NCBI RefSeq assembly: GCF_000283155.1
Contig: NW_004454159.1
Location: 21,583,747 to 21,647,746 of the forward strand
From: Ceratotherium simum simum
Taxonomy: Eukaryota; Chordata; Mammalia; Perissodactyla; Rhinocerotidae
DNA length: 64,000 bases
Direction of reading: 5' to 3'
The notes beneath the pieces were generated by a model. It made no database searches. It worked only from the letters and a program-made list of their open reading frames with translations, and was not told where the DNA came from. Shown here one piece after another: positions 22,681 through 35,290 of the stretch. The stretch's first letter is position 1. Each line of letters opens with the position of its first letter. Both the position numbers and the translations under genes were made by a program.

Positions 22681-24225
22681 GAAAAGAACACCTAGCTATT
22701 TATTTCTTTGTAGTTCAGTTTTTGCACGTGTTGTTAAAATAGAGAAGCTGACTATCTTACCCAAGGTTAAAGACTATATCTGTGTTATCCTCCTGAAAAA
22801 ATATTTGGAATAAGTATCACTACATTATCAGCCACTGATTTCTTTTGTGATTGTTGTTGTTGCTATTTTAAAACCATTGTTTTTTGGTCTGTACTTTCTC
22901 TTTTATCTTATATCAATGGAAGTAGAAAGATAAGTAAGGGGAAGAGCTAACTGTTACCTTTTTAAGGGGATTTTTAGTTTTCAATCCAATAATATTTACT
23001 GGGATGCTGCACATGTGGTTGAAATAATCATCACAAATTCTCACTCATTGCAAACCGTGCATGGCAGTAACTGAAAACCACCACGTGAAAGGCATTTTAT
23101 TGTAATTCTAGATATCAGGAAGCACCACTCTCTCCCACAATCTTATTATCCTAGAACAAGAATCTAGTTTAAATGAGCACAGCATGAGTAAAAAATGCCC
23201 CAGTGCTGTGTGTTATAAACACGGGTCATGAATGGCTTGTCCACAGCTTTGTCATTTATAAAAGCTGCCAACTTACATTAACAGTAATAATAATCATAGA
23301 AACAATGTAAGTCAGTGACTGACTTGGGCCCATTTTAACATAATAGCAAAAAAAAAATCTTTTGAATGATAGGAATTTGTGTATATTGGTGGCTCTGAGC
23401 AATCTGTTTCTTTAAAGCAAGATTTGCAAACTAGTGGCTCTCAGGCTGAATTCAGACAATTGACCAACTTTGGTTTTCTTCCACGGTGTTTTAAAAATTT
23501 GGAAATTTTACCTAGTTTTTCTTGAAAAAAAATCAAAAGATGGGACCCCAATCTCTGCAATAATCCACTGAAGCTGAGAAAAAGAAGGTGGTCCCCTTTA
23601 GATGAGCCATGTGCTTTTCTAGTTCTCCATAGTCTCTACCACTCCCTATTGTCTTACATGCTCCTTATTTCACTAATTTACTTACCTGCTTGGCCTTATT
23701 AAGCATTTAAGTTTGTAATCCCAGCTGTAAAGGAATTATTGCTACCACTGAAAATCAATCCGTTACAGCTGGGGGCACTTTCAAGCAAAACCATTTGAAC
23801 CCATAGCCTGGAAACACTGCAAACATTCATCACTTCTGTGCTGCCCAGAAGCCATCATCATCTAACAGAATCCAAGCTTTACTGTGCTGTAGTTTTCCAA
23901 GAAGTGGGAGAGCAGAGAAGAGAGGTCATTTCTTTCATTTTTACCAGCAGAGGCTATCAATGATCTTTGTAAGCAAGAGATCTCCTTTAATTCAGTCTTA
24001 AACATAATTCCGCTATAAAAACAGATAAAAAGAAAGGCTACCAGGCACCCCACCAGCTCAACTAACCTCACCCTCGCTCTCTGAGGCAGTTCCTGGAATG
24101 TCACCAAGAGCCTGCAGTGAACTGGGGGACCCTGTTTGAAAAACCACAGGCAGAGCACTTCCTCCAGTAGACAGGCCTCCATGAAGATATCAGTCACCAA
24201 TTCTTCTGCTAGAACGCTGAGCATC
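22681..24225. other. Intronic DNA, mostly unique
   Basis: Around 23415-23560 (gcaaactagtggctctcagg, ttcttccacggtgttttaaa) there may be a decayed hAT element. Otherwise nothing recognised. Confidence 0.4.
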
Positions 24226-24229
24226 TTGG

Positions 24230-24410
24230 CTAAATTTAGAGACCAGGAAAATCAGATTTGGAAGGGACCTCAGAGACCATCTGTTCCACCTGATTAGTTT
24301 ATACATAAGGAAATGAGGTCTCCAAAAGTTAGCGACTTAGACAAAGTGAGACGACTAGTCAGTGGCAGAATGGGGCCTCATCTCCAGGCCTCCTCACAAC
24401 CTTCCATCCC
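24230..24410 (-). repeat. MIR/MIR3-like fragment
   Basis: Landmarks: ttggaagggacctcagagac, catctgttccacc, ataaggaaatgaggtctcc, gactagtcagtggcagaat. Confidence 0.6.
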
Positions 24411-25152
24411 TCTGCCTTCCCATGGGAGGCCCCCCCCCCACCTCATTTAATCCTGAAAATACCCTGAAGACAGCCAATGACCTTAAACAAAAGGAACTTG
24501 AGTTACAACTTAAACATTAATCCTCTCCTCCCAGAACCTAGGTCCCTGAATTTTGGCATGGGGAAAAAAAAAGACCCAAAGGTTTTATGTGAAAAGGATT
24601 AGCCAACTTGCAGGGAGTATGGAGACATCTCAGGCTCCCTCTCCTGTGTTTCCATACCTGGCATGTCCCTGTGCCAAGGCCCCAGACACCAGCATTTGGC
24701 CGTGTGCTGAAATGCCAGCCTCCTTTAGTTTTCACTGAGCAGCTGATGTGACGGAGCATATTCTATGCTCAAACTTCTAACACAGGGCCCAGCACACAGG
24801 AGGAACTCAAAAGATGCTGAAGTGAACTGAATTCTCACAATAATTCTATAGCTTCTTAAAGATCTTAGATTTTATTCAAAGCTAGAGAAGAAATAACCAC
24901 TAAATTCAACTAAAACTTTATTCTAAGCACTAACAACTAAGGCTTTTTTAAAGAAAATATCACATCCTCCTTGAACCTAACTTCTTTCAAGTCTATGAAA
25001 TGCAAAGGTGAATTTCATACGATGATTAAAATGTAATCAACAATTACCACAGAAAAGGGCTGAGACGAGGTCTTTGGGAGTTTTCCCGTTTAGACCTGAG
25101 AACCCAGCACTGTCTTAAGTCCTTTCACAGCACCTGGAGGATCCAGGAAAGA

Positions 25153-25193
25153 CCAGATACAAAGATGGTTTCTCAGACCATCTTTGTATCTGG
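25153..25193. repeat. Perfect inverted repeat, 17 bp arms, 7 nt loop
   Basis: Left arm ccagatacaaagatggt (25153-25169), loop ttctcag, right arm accatctttgtatctgg (25177-25193). The right arm is the exact reverse complement of the left, with no mismatch, and pairing stops abruptly at both outer ends (A opposite A). Not part of any repeat I recognise. Confidence 0.97.
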
Positions 25194-25599
25194 ACCTCAT
25201 CTACCTATTCTCCACACGGAGCCTTTACAGGGCCCCATCTTTCTGCAAAATTCAGAAAATCAGGGTTTCAATAATGAGTAATTTAAAATTATTAATTTGA
25301 GAAACTCAACTGAAAAATATACTGTTTGCCAAGATGGATTAAAATGTTCTACTGTGAGATTCCTCTGTGTCAGGAGGGAGAGGTAGAATATCTTGTGGCT
25401 CATGGATAGCCACACAACTAATAATAACATTATTGACTGAAAGAATAATTCTTGACTGTTTTGACTGTGAAAAGTTAAAAACCAGAATACCTCTGTTGCT
25501 AAATAAAAGATTTTACTTTCAATAGCATGGCCGATAGAGAAGACTTTCTTAAGTATTACCAGTGAAGACACAATCGAAGTTACTCCAGTCAGGAGTGAG

Positions 25600-25835
25600 C
25601 AGAGAGGGCAGAGGGCAGAGGTTAAGAGCATGCATGTGGGTGTCAGCTCCACCTCAGGTAGCCACGTGACTTTGGGCAGTTGCTTAACCTCTTGAAGAAG
25701 CTGAGAACTTCTTTGAAAAAATGGTGCTAATGATAGTCCCTATGTCAAAGGGCTGACACGACAATCAAATGAGCTAGGATATGTACAGGATTTACATCAG
25801 TGCTGGGCACACAGTAATTATAATTAGATGGGAAA
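25600..25835 (+). repeat. MIR SINE
   Basis: Landmarks: cagaggttaagagcatgcat, cacgtgactttgggcagttg, cttaacctcttg, 'caatcaaatgagctaggat', agtgctgggcacacagtaat. Near full length. Confidence 0.85.
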
Positions 25836-25904
25836 TGTCAGCCCAGCCACAATCTACTAAGCTGCTCGTGGACACTGACCATGGATAATACATGCAGTGT
25901 ATGC

Positions 25905-26030
25905 AAACTCTTTATTACCAAGACCAGACTGTAAGCTCATAGAGGGCAGGAATGTATTTTAAATATTTTAAAATTTTCCCTGTAGGTACCTTACACAAGG
26001 CTCTGTACATACGAGGAAGTCAGCTCTTGT
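25905..26030 (+). repeat. L2 tail followed by purine tract
   Basis: Landmarks: gactgtaagctcatagaggg, caggaatgt, then 'cttacacaaggctctgtaca'. A GAAA-rich purine run follows at about 26034-26072. Confidence 0.6.
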
Positions 26031-26819
26031 TGAAAAAGAAAGAGACAGAGAGAAAGAGAAAGAAGAAAAAATTGGGGATGACATAAGGAAAGTATAGGAG
26101 TAAATCAGTCATTCTACCTTATGTTTTTATCTCCCAGATGAGTTTATCAAAAAATAAAACAAAACATAAAAAATGCTGAATGAATGTGAATACTATCTAG
26201 AAAACAATAAGGAAGCATTTCTACAGTCCTACATTTTCCATTTCCTAAATTTAATCTGTCTTCAGTTTAATGCAGTGTTATAAAAATGTTATCCAGAAGA
26301 CATAGGCACCCACCACACTGAGCATTCCTGGAGCATATCTATAATTAACAGGTAGTTATTACAAGTGTTTTAATTAATTCTGGCTTCAGGACCCCAACAG
26401 CCCTCTCACTGAACATCACCTACCATGGAGGATTGCCTGACCTCTGAAGTCACTGACGCTTCTGGCCTGAGGAGGCCTCATCTCTACACGAATGCTGAAT
26501 ACGGTCAAGGTAGGTGAGCTTTCTGTGCAATCAAAGTACCTAGATGAGGAGCAGGGGACATTTGTGGATGGCAGCCTGGAGCATCAGATCAATAGGGAGC
26601 ACTATCAGCCAGGGCTTCCGGGCACTGCTTCCCAATCTAGAGAGGAAGACAGCAAGAACCACACCACTGTGGTCTCCTAACCTCTTCACTTTTAAACTTT
26701 CAAATCAAGCTAAATCAAGGCTTGAGAAGAGAGACCACAAAGCCATACTTTAAAAATGAGTGAAAGCCTCTGCCTCCACCTTAAGACAAAGAACAAGAGC
26801 TAATGACCAGAGCATACAC

Positions 26820-27010
26820 ATTTGTGAGGGATTTTAGTTTATAAAATACTTTCACGGGCTTATGCGATCTTTATAACTGACCTAGAAGGTAGGCTGGAAC
26901 ATTATTCCGTTTTACAGACAAGAAACCTTGGGCTGGGAAAGGTGAAATGAACTTCCGGCAGTCATGCAGCTGGTGAGGGACTGTGACAAGGATGAAACCC
27001 TCCTGAATCA
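26820..27010 (-). repeat. MIR fragment
   Basis: Landmarks: aatactttcacgggcttatg, acattattccgttttacaga, caagaaaccttgggctggga, cagtcatgcagctggtgag. Confidence 0.65.
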
Positions 27011-27019
27011 CAGGCCACC

Positions 27020-30000
27020 AGGTTATTGCCTTTTTCGTCACATCCCATTTGTCTTATCAGGGAGAAATAGTAGTGCTTTTGCTTTAAAAGCATATGAAAT
27101 TCTCCAAATGAGGGCCATAAAAATGTTCCTAATGATTAACAACGTCACTTATCAAACATGTTCCTATTTTCAGAGCAAATGTCAATTTAGTGAGAATTAC
27201 TTAATCTGTTAGTCAAATTTACACAAAGCAACCATGCAATGGATACAGACACAACTCCCCAACTCTATGTCAAACCACTTTCCTGCCACTGGCAATGTGC
27301 CATAATGACCAGGAACAGCAAAAAACAGGCAAGGCATAAGTCTGTGGATAAAGATGCATATTTTACAATGAAAGCTTCTTCACTAAAGCAAATACCAGCT
27401 AGTGTGTCCATATTTGTTTGTGTTCAGTTTTTCAACTTCTTTCTCACATATATAATACTATATGTTTTTTCATTTCAATAATTTCTGCCTCCTCCCTCCA
27501 TTAGAATTAACTTATTTTGGTATTATTTCTAATAAGAAAACTCTTTCCTCTCACTTTGGTTTGGAATATTTGGAATGTTTGGAATGCCAAGATTTTAAGA
27601 TGAGGCTTCCAAGGTCAAGTAATAAATGCCCCATAAAATAAATGAGTAATGGTTATATACACCATTGCTGTATTTTCAGTAATGCTGATATAAAGCTATA
27701 TACTGTACTTTGTCAATTCACATTCATCAAGTTCCAGAAATATTAGAAAATCATTAGAGGTTTATGTTGAGTTTGCAGATAATACTAACATATAAGTCAA
27801 GACTGAAATATGGTAATCAGAAAAACAGTTGAAAAGTGTCAATAAACTGTAAAACACCATGGCGGTGTTTGTGAAGCCTGCATCAGAGAGCCGGCCATGT
27901 GAAGAAATGGAAATGGGTATTTTGGTCACACTGTGGGTCAGCTGCTGCTAAGTGTCAGGCTAGCAGAGGAGAGTGGGTGACTCGGAAGATTCCAGCCCGG
28001 AGCTCCCAAGAGCTATAGAGCATTTGGTGAATCCCACTTATCTCTCAGATGGAGGCAGCCGTCGATAGGAAGCCTGCCATCCATCAATCTGGAGTCTTCT
28101 TCAGACATGCTCTGTCTGTTGATCAGAGGAAGACTTTGGGGAATCAGGCTTTCATTATCAGGATTTTGTCTGTGATCTCAACAAGCCACTGAACCTTTAA
28201 CTTTTCACTTGGCAGAAGCATATATGCTGGAAAAGTCCTGACAGTTCATTCATTTTGCTCCATCCTGGAGCCAGCTGATGTCTGACTGGTGAGACCCGCC
28301 CTCTTTGATGTTGTACTCTTTTGAGAGTGCCCTGCTGTGAAAAAAATTTTATCCGTCCAAATTAAAGAGAAATATTTCTGCATCCAGCTGTTAGCTGTGA
28401 CATGTTTGCCATTTTTCAGGGCACTGGCTTGGTGCCATCCACTGCTCTGCTGCAACCCTATCCTTTTCCCTTTCCTCTGTTACCGCAATAATATCCACCA
28501 TGCACAAGTGTCTCCAGTGTCCATACAACATCAACACCAAGAAGGAAAATACTGCTAATTCCTACATTGCTAAGAGCAGCCTCAGAAATATTTTCACACA
28601 GCAATTTCTTTTTCATTTATTTTCTTCCTTTTTTTCCAAGTATTAGCACTAATGTCTTTCACAAACTGCAAAATTCTTTGACACAAGCCACCCATTTACA
28701 AATTGTTTCAATTCAGTTTTTCAAAAATCCGATTTTAATTAAAGCAATCAACAAGAAGTCCTGACCTCTACTAAATATATTTACAAATGAAATGAATTTG
28801 GATCCCGGAAAAACTGGTTTCAGATATACTGAGTCCACGTTTAAAAATGGACGTTTGTTCAGTGGAGAGAAGTCTGTATAAATGAAGAAAAACTCCTATG
28901 AAAGCTTGAATAAACATTTAGATCTAAGTAATCAAGAAAGCCTGTATCTTCTCATATTTATTAAGTGCCATTTTGGGGCTTATAAAGATTGCTGCCATGA
29001 ATTGTGTGTATTATAAACAAAGGGCAGCTCACATTATTACCACGTTTTTCTCAATATACTGAGATGAATGAGTAAAACACCACAGTTTCCAGCTTCCCTC
29101 CCATTCTGGCCTTTCTCGCGCTTCTGTCGCATTTTCGCTTTTGCTGAGGTGGAAAGGGATCAGTGGCACTGGATCTCAGCATCAGAGACTCCTGCCTTGT
29201 GAGTGATCTCTGACTCTGACTAGCAAACATGCACAGCTACTATCATCCTTTCTCATATAACTGAAAGGTGGAGTAAAAAAAATAAGCAACAACAACAACA
29301 TGCTATGTGTGAGCAAGTATCAACTTTGGAAAATAAACGTCAAAGAAATTTGAATTAACATGGTCTTCCACTTGGAAAAACGAAGCCCTAGTTTTCTACC
29401 AAACGAGAAAGGGGGACCATTATGTTGTTAAAGTAATCCTAGAAATAATACCAGTGTGAACTGATGGGATTTGCACATTGTCTACCAAACAGTTCTACAC
29501 TTGAGAACTACAAAATAACACACTGAAGTTATTGCACACACTGTGGTACACACTTGGATTCTCCATATGGTTCGTGCACTACATCTTAAGGAGCACTATT
29601 TAACCCTTACTGTAATGGAAATTTCTGGTTTGCAAATTCTAGTGGGTATGACACTATATAGACCTTGGTGAAAACTATTACTGATTTTACACCTCAACGT
29701 GGTAGCTATTGAAGAATACAACTTCCAAGAAGCAGCTTGGACCAAAGCCTAGGTGCAAAGTGCCATGTTAGACAGCAGTCACATTAAATACTTAGAAGGT
29801 ACTAAGTAGGCAATGTTTGTAAAGGGCCTGTCCCTAAAAAAATCAAAGAGAGGCTTTTTCCACGGATGTGTGGACAACACACAACATGCCCTAGAGCTTA
29901 CCCACTTTTTTTAGCAAGAACTTTCTGAAGACACAGAATGTTTGTCCCAATGAAGTAATGGTTTCCTATGGTTTTACTTCTTTTCACAGCAGTCTACAGC

Positions 30001-30640
30001 TTTATTTCTTCACTGAAATGTGTCACTCTTTAAATTATTGTGTTTTTCTAAGTCTACGACATTCTTTTCCTAGCCACACCAATAAAGTGTGATTGTCAGA
30101 CACTCTTTATTAAGGGGAAAGTGGCCATCTGTCGAGGGGAGAAAACGTATTTTCAGATCTTAAATAATTTAGGAGACATTCCTTATGTCAAGTTGGGACA
30201 CTGCTGAGCATGCTCTCAATTCCCAATTTACACCATCCTGCCCTGGATCACAGGACAATGGCAGAGATGAAGTCAACTCTCAATTTCAGGGTGCTCAAGA
30301 AAGTGAGTATGAGGGCCACAAATGGCCTAGGGTAGGCATAGTTCCAAGGGAGAGCCGCCTGAGGTTGCTGTCCTCCCAAGATAACTGCTTATAGGGACAA
30401 CTTAATGAAACTCTGAGTTTGTCCTGGAGCAAGCAACATGGCAGAGGGATGGATTTTGGCTGCTCAGAACCATTTTTCTTGAAGGAATGGTTGCACCGTT
30501 GTCCAGAGGACCGAAGAAACATTTGTTTGCCATAGGTCTCCTCCTCATTAAGATCCAGGAGATGAGGTACCAAGGACAGAAGGTGATGGCGATAATGATG
30601 AGCCTCAAATGTAGACCTCTGACCTCCCAGACAGCATTCT
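27020..30640. other. Repeat-poor intronic block
   Basis: About 3.6 kb in which I recognise no SINE, LINE or DNA-transposon. The part near 27880-28150 is more GC-balanced and complex (for example gaggcagccgtcgatagg). Candidate conserved non-coding or regulatory DNA, by inference only. Confidence 0.4.
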
Positions 30641-30644
30641 TTCA

Positions 30645-30790
30645 ACAAACATTTGATAAGCAGCTACTATGTGCCAGCCGCTGTGCCTGGTACAAGTCAT
30701 TAAAAACTTGGCACCCAGTCCTTGCCCTCAAGTAATTTACAATTCAATAGGAGACAGACACACATAAACAAATCAGAAGACATTTATTTC
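30645..30790 (-). repeat. L2 fragment
   Basis: Reversed L2 end: tcaacaaacatttgataagc, agctactatgtgccagccgc, cttgccctcaagtaatttac. Confidence 0.7.
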
Positions 30791-30974
30791 GGCAATACAA
30801 TCCATAGATTTTCCTATCAATCTTTGGACACTTGATGTCTAGAATAGGGTTCCTGGGTGTGGGAAGGGTAATCCATTACAATTTTTCAAGAAGGACATCA
30901 GAACTTAAAGGGAGAGTGAAAGCTAGTTATTTAAACATATTTTGGATTATGGAGGCAGCATTAAACAAATGTTT

Positions 30975-31095
30975 GATTAAAATCCTCCAGATCATAACCT
31001 CAATGAGGGCAAAGATAAAATCTGTCTTGTTTGCCATAGCATCCCTAGTGATTAACACAGAGCTTAGCACACTATAGTTCCATAAACGTCTGCTG
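30975..31095 (+). repeat. L2 tail
   Basis: Landmarks: ataacctcaatgagggcaa, 'tttgccatagcatccctag', cacagagcttagcacac. Runs straight into the GGAT microsatellite. Confidence 0.6.
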
Positions 31096-31101
31096 GTTAG
31101 T

Positions 31102-31168
31102 TGGATGGATGGATGGATGGATGGAGGTGTGGATGGATGTGTGGATTGGTAGGTAGATGAATGGATGG
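31102..31168. repeat. (GGAT)n microsatellite
   Basis: Five pure ggat units from 31102, then degenerate units (ggtgtggatggatgtgtgg) to about 31168. Grew from the L2 tail. Confidence 0.92.
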
Positions 31169-31384
31169 ACAGCAGAATGATACAGATCAAAGGACAGGAT
31201 ACCTTCTAGGTACTCAAGCATTAAGGACCAGACCATGTCTCTTTTCTCTGGGCCAATCCAGCTAAGGCAGAGTAGAATACCTAACTGGGAGAATTTTAAG
31301 GGATGCAACACTGCCTGAAAAAGTGTGCTTTGCCTCACTGGCTAAAATTAACACTTCTTTTATTATTTTTTCCTCTTAATTCTT

Positions 31385-31555
31385 TGTTTCTCTTATTTCA
31401 GCTTTATTGAGGTCTAACTGACAAATAAGATTATAAGATAGTTAAAGTGTATATCATGGTGATTTGATATATTTATACATTTTGAAAGAATTCTCCCCTG
31501 CTCATCTAGTGAATTAACACATCCATCACTTTATTTATCTATTTATTTAGAGTGA
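31385..31555 (-). repeat. L1 3' UTR fragment
   Basis: Reversed L1 end: gctttattgaggtctaactg, then a 'gtgatttgatatatttatac' segment and ttaacacatccatcacttta, as in mammalian L1MA/MB-type 3' ends. The matching plus-orientation end is seen at 44140-44428. Confidence 0.75.
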
Positions 31556-31591
31556 AAACATTTAATTTCCTTTAAAAAATGCCCCAACAGT

Positions 31592-31829
31592 TGGGCTGGC
31601 CCTGTGGCCTAATGGTTAAGTTTGGCGTGTTCCGCTTTGGCGGCCCAGGTTCAGTTCCCAGGTGCAGACCTACACCACTCATCAGCAGCCATGCTGTGGT
31701 GGTGACCCACATAAAAAACAGAGGCAGACTGGCACAGATGTTAACTCAAGGCTAATCTTCCTCAAGCAAAAAGAGGAACATTGACAACAGATTTTAGCTC
31801 AGGGCGAATCTTCCTCAGAAAAAAAAAAA
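31592..31829 (+). mobile_element. ERE SINE, the only plus-strand copy
   Basis: Head gggctggccctgtggcctaa, then tggttaagtttggcgtg, caggttcagttcccaggtg (B-box region), cacagatgttaactcaaggc, two 'aatcttcctca' blocks and a poly-A tail. Flanking duplications are degraded (aaaaaatgcccca versus aaaaaattccca), and the body is more diverged than others, so it is an older insertion, antisense to PRDM6. Confidence 0.93.
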
Positions 31830-33290
31830 TTCCCAAATCTCTGTAGAGTTGAGGCTGCTGTAGAGCAGCTGGATGGAGACTTCAGTCAATGGTGAGGCCA
31901 GAGGCCTGGCATGTACCTGCCTCTCTGCAAATGTTGGTCCCTCCTCCCATCCCCACCCCCAAAGTGTCCCCTGCTGAGAGTTATTGTTACTATCCCTAGT
32001 CTTCCCTTTAGGTGACTCTTTTTCTGCCCTCCACCATGCTTCAATCCCTCTCTTCGGGGCCCAGTGCTCGCTCTCATCAGGATCCTGGTGGTTGTGACTT
32101 AACACCTAGTTGTGAACCTAGGTCAGGGTGCCACTCCTGAAAGAATATTTGCATTTTGAGCTTTATCTTCAAGTGAGGCTTGAAAAGGGATATATCCTTT
32201 TAAAGGAATTTGAAGTACCATAGTAAGGGCTGAAGTCATCCTGAGGAGGACAAATGACCATTCCTGGATCCTCTGATTGCATAGATGGTTCATTTGGTCC
32301 TTGTAGAGATCCAGGGTGCGGCCACTACTGTGCAGCTGCAGTCCCAGGACAAGAGCACAGAAGAAGCTCAGAGAAGAAGGCAAGGGATTCTGGTGACAGG
32401 GGCAACCCCAGCTCCTCCTGCAGAAGAGTTTCTTGCAGATCCTCTCCAGGGGGTGCCAGCAGGGCCATTCGGCCTCACTTGCACAAAGAGCCTCAAATTG
32501 AGACCTTTGAAGTCATTTCCAAATGAGGTTATACATACAATCACAGAGATAGACTGACAGGATTAAAAGAAGGCGGCCTTCTTTGCACACTAAACTTGAG
32601 TCCTTTGACCAGATCACACTGCCTGTAGTGAGCTATAAATTAACATTTTTATAAATCCTGTAATTAACTTATGAATAGCACAATTATATGTTTCCGGTAT
32701 TAAAAGCATTAAGTTGTTAAAGGTAAACCTTTAAAGTATACCACTGTTTTTGTAACCCTGTCTTGGCATTTTTTCATTTTTTCGATATATCAAGGGTCTC
32801 AAAAAATGGAAGTGGCCCAGGCCTCTAAACAGCCCTGGTTTGGGCGTATTTATAAAGCTCCTAGTGATGGGACATGGTGCTTTCCCACAGAGAGATAACC
32901 CTGTGTTCCTGGATAGGCAGTCAAGTCCACAAGGCATGATTCCCCGGAAATCCAACTAAGAGATCCAGTAAACCTGAACGTCTGGGGCATGAGGTTTGCA
33001 AATCCTCTGGTTAGCAGAGGTATAACTAATGTCAACACCCAAAGAAAAGCAACCACCTCATTTCCACATTGTATAACCAGAATGCTTCCTAATTTTTAGA
33101 CAAGACTTAAGAGTCCCTTCTTTCCACAGGAAATATCTGTGGGCTGAAAGGAAAGAATGGAAAGAAATCTCTTATACTGGGATCCTTTGAGAGATTCCAG
33201 CCTAGGCTACAAACACCTTGAAATCTTAAGAAAATGGTGTATGTGCATATAAGTAATCTTCTGGGGGAGAAGGCTCATAGCTTTTAGGAG
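31830..33290. other. Unclassified intronic DNA
   Basis: No named repeat or exon. Several open frames around 31880-32560 overlap on both strands but carry no recognisable protein motif or splice context. Confidence 0.5.
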
Positions 33291-33295
33291 ATTCT

Positions 33296-33320
33296 CACAC
33301 ACACACACACATACACACAC
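33296..33320. repeat. (CA)n microsatellite
   Basis: About 12 CA units with one AT interruption. Confidence 0.92.
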
Positions 33321-33919
33321 AAAACTATTGTCAAATTCCACACATTCAGATAGAGAGAGTATTGGAGTATTGCATGGAGAAATGGCGATGAGAACATCTG
33401 TGGATGAGCAAGAATTCTTGGGGTGTTCCTCTTCTGAGGAGGTCCTCTTCAAAGTTCAATAGGTTTCTCTGTCTCTGAAGCACCTGATCTCAAGCTCCTT
33501 CTCTCCTCTCCACAGCTAGAGACCCTGGGCTTCCCACCTCCCTTCTACTGTACTTTCTTTTTGTATTTGATTGCAATTGCGTTTTGAAGAATTGATTTTG
33601 CCTAAATCTCTGACCACAGTTTCAGGACCACTAGAAAAGTAAACTGGAACACAGTCTTTTGGTTGGTCTACTTCATAAAACAGATATTTTTAGGTTAGAG
33701 ATCATGTGAGCGGGCGGCTCAGTGCTCCAGCTTGTGAACAGGAAGCACTGCCTATTGCTGGATTTAGGGAGCCAATGGTTATTAATACTCCAAAGCATTC
33801 CCTTTTGGCTTTCATCAAACCCTTTGATGCCACCATTTTCTACTACTAAAAAGAAAGTATATAATCACATTAAATCAGCCCACCAGTAGAACCACTTGCT
33901 TTGTAAACTGTAAAGTTTT

Positions 33920-34179
33920 GGGTTTTTTTTTTTTTTGAGGAAGATTGGCCCTGAGCTAACATCTGTTGCCAATCTTCCTCTTTTTTTCTTTTTTCTCCCC
34001 AAAACCCCAGTACATAGTTATGTATCATAGTTGTAGACTTGTAGCCCTTCTATGTGGGATGCTGCCTCAGCATGGCTTGATGAGTGGTGAGTAGGTCCAC
34101 GCCAGGATCCAAACCGGCAAACCCCAGGCAGCCAAAGTGCAATGCGCGAACTTAACTCCTTATGCCACTGGGATAGACC
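33920..34179 (-). mobile_element. ERE SINE with perfect 16 bp TSD
   Basis: TSD taaactgtaaagtttt at 33904-33919 and 34180-34195 is identical. Single gagctaacatc block, then the 'ccccaaaaccccagtacata' insert segment seen also in the 60022 copy, then the tRNA-like head reversed at the right end. The head is somewhat degraded (ggatagacc). Confidence 0.95.
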
Positions 34180-34264
34180 TAAACTGTAAAGTTTTTATAA
34201 ATTAAAGCATTGTTTATCTTCCTCTGGCTTTTGTCTTTATATTTCCTAGTTAATTCATTGGTAG

Positions 34265-34440
34265 ATGGCTACAAATTAGAAATCCTGGGTTCTAATTCTG
34301 ATTTCAGCAGTACTAACTTTGTGATCAAGGTAAGTCACTTAACCTGATTCTCCACATCCTCCAATGTGAAGTATGGACATTAAATTAGATGATCTTCAGG
34401 ATCCTTCACCCCAACTTCCATGACCCTATGAATTGATGAC
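34265..34440 (+). repeat. MIR/MIR3-like SINE
   Basis: Landmarks: gaaatcctgggttctaattc, 'taagtcacttaacctgattc', then an attagatgatcttcaggat region typical of MIR3-type tails. Confidence 0.7.
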
Positions 34441-34744
34441 TATGTAAATGTGTCCTAAATACAACTAAGTACTTGGTTGCTGGAACCCAGAAGGAGAAAA
34501 GCTGTAACACAACCATTTTGAGTAGATATAAAAATATTTCAGTGCCCAATAAAGGGGTTAAATAACATAACCATAAATCACATACTTTTCAATTCGACCT
34601 GTGCAAATTTAATTATAATTTATACCTTCCAAGCTGTAGAGTATAACTAAGTCAAGAATAAACTCTTAAACAGTTATATTTTTAAAAATTCCATGTAACT
34701 GAAAGTGAATTCAGTTACACAAATGTGTAAGGGATACACTTAGA

Positions 34745-34985
34745 TTTCAGTGAAGAGGAGACACAGCGATAGAGTGGACTCAGACAGCCTGGGCCTGAAT
34801 CTTGGATTCAGCAATCATGAGATGTGTCCTCCTGGGCAAAACACTTATCTCATTTGTAAGATGAGGAAGATGTTAATACAACTTCCCAAGGTTCCTGTAA
34901 GGACAGAATGAGATCATCCATACAAGTGCCTGACACACAGTAAGTGCTCGACAAATAGCACCATTATCACTGCTTTTACTGGTGG
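34745..34985 (+). repeat. MIR SINE
   Basis: Landmarks: gatagagtggactcagacag, cctgggcctgaatcttgg, acagaatgagatcatccata, gcctgacacacagtaagtgc. Confidence 0.8.
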
Positions 34986-35094
34986 GTTTGTGTTTTCCTT
35001 TCCAAAACAAATTTCCTTCTACTTCAACATTTCTAAAAAACTAAGTACAGAAGAAAATGACAGAACATTTTTGCCCCTTTGGTTTTGTGTGTTA

Positions 35095-35290
35095 GGTGGA
35101 ACTGAGCAGAGCAGGAATCAAATCTCAGCTGTGTGACTTCAGGCAAGTTACTTAATTTCTCTAAGTTCATTTTCTCACAATGTAAAAAGAGAATAATAAC
35201 CCCACAGGGTGTGAAAGGATTAAGAGAAATAAGGCATATAAAGGGCTGAAAATAGTGCCTGACATGCAACTACAAAAGAGAATTGCTAAA
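35095..35290 (+). repeat. MIR SINE
   Basis: Landmarks: aatctcagctgtgtgacttc, aggcaagttacttaatttct, gaataataaccccacag, atagtgcctgacatgc. Confidence 0.8.

Noticed and set aside
31251..31290. SWIGP-like peptide on the minus strand, resembling the missing SET motif GTWIGPF
   Set aside because: Neighbouring residues do not match PRDM6 and no splice sites frame it.
30927..31338. Minus frames with Ser-Ile-His-Pro repeats
   Set aside because: Produced by the (GGAT)n microsatellite.
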